DNA from: Archegozetes longisetosus
Lineage: Eukaryota; Arthropoda; Arachnida; Sarcoptiformes; Trhypochthoniidae
Length of the DNA stretch: 64,000 nucleotides
Assembly: GCA_018873245.2 (NCBI GenBank)
Contig: JAEMBT020000006.1
Coordinates: 5,477,855-5,541,854 of the forward strand
Direction: 5' to 3'
Part shown: positions 63,701-64,000 of the stretch, piece by piece
Layout: each line of letters starts with the position of its first letter
How positions within the stretch are numbered: the first letter of the stretch is position 1
Program-made: the position numbers and the translations under genes
Notes under the pieces: model-generated
The model's database searches: none
Seen by the model: only the letters and a program-made list of their open reading frames with translations
What the model was told of the DNA's origin: nothing

Positions 63701-64000
63701 GTTCAATATTATCATTTCACAGCCTTAGGCTTTACTTTTAATTAAACCCAAATCATAACTACACGTGTTATACAACTCATTCCTTATTACATTTACTATT
63801 ATTTGCCATCTTATACTACTGCAGATATATTTTTAGTGTTGAAAATATTGACCCATCAAGTAGTTCTCGTGCTTTAGGGTCAGAGACCCATTCAGACTAA
63901 TAGCACTCTGAAACGTATACAATGGTGTCCTCATAGCCATAACCTGCTCAGAAACATAACTGAAAAAGGACTGTCAAATGTAATCCCAATGCGTCGCTAA

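Larger units (their letters stand above)
58619..64000. other. AT-rich region to right edge, possible long intron
   Basis: About 5.4 kb. It contains two CT microsatellites, and I found no exon that could continue the 58.3-kb reading frame. It is consistent with a large intron of a + strand gene but equally with intergenic DNA. Confidence 0.4.

Overview
This is eukaryotic nuclear DNA, AT-rich, with spliced protein-coding genes on both strands. The introns I could place run mostly from 56 to 172 nt and have GT-AG ends; two are longer (437 and 1651 nt). The gene set (CTCF with C2H2 fingers, MOSPD2, a muscle/cytoplasmic-type actin, POLD1, TOLLIP, THADA, PATL1) points to a bilaterian animal. Actin sequence, intron size and composition fit an arthropod, perhaps a mite. 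I cannot prove the species from the sequence, and the mite suggestion is inference.

Left half (1 to about 34.8 kb) is a compact housekeeping block of ten recognisable genes. In order: the 3' part of CTCF (+), MOSPD2 (+), actin (-), DNA polymerase delta catalytic subunit POLD1 (-), snRNP protein Sm E (+), TOLLIP (-), V-ATPase subunit E (+), THADA (-), mitochondrial glutamate carrier SLC25A22/18 (-), and the decapping activator PATL1 (+). POLD1/SNRPE, TOLLIP/ATP6V1E and SLC25A22/PATL1 are divergent pairs; SNRPE/TOLLIP and ATP6V1E/THADA are convergent. I rebuilt exon-intron structures by eye from homology, splice consensus and codon phase. For every gene except CTCF (cut by the window edge) and THADA (one ambiguous junction) the exons sum to an intact frame, with lengths close to the human proteins.

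Right half (about 34.9 to 64 kb) is gene-poor. It holds seven long GA/CT microsatellites, a pyrimidine-rich stretch at about 43-48 kb and no gene I can name with confidence. Several short candidate coding exons on the + strand stand out. The best are a 30-codon terminal exon at 45.70-45.79 kb and a first coding exon at 58.3-58.6 kb. The latter has a strong acceptor, a hydrophobic signal segment and an excellent GTGAGT donor, and its mature N-terminus is reminiscent of class-1 semaphorins. A TATA-containing, locally GC-richer block at 53.7-53.9 kb could be the promoter of that long-intron gene, which would run off the right edge.

The genes act in separate pathways (chromatin insulation, membrane contact sites, cytoskeleton, DNA replication, splicing, endosomal sorting, proton pumping, tRNA modification, mitochondrial transport, mRNA decay). 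There is no operon-like logic and I see no defence or mobile system. The main unknowns are the unnamed exons in the right half.
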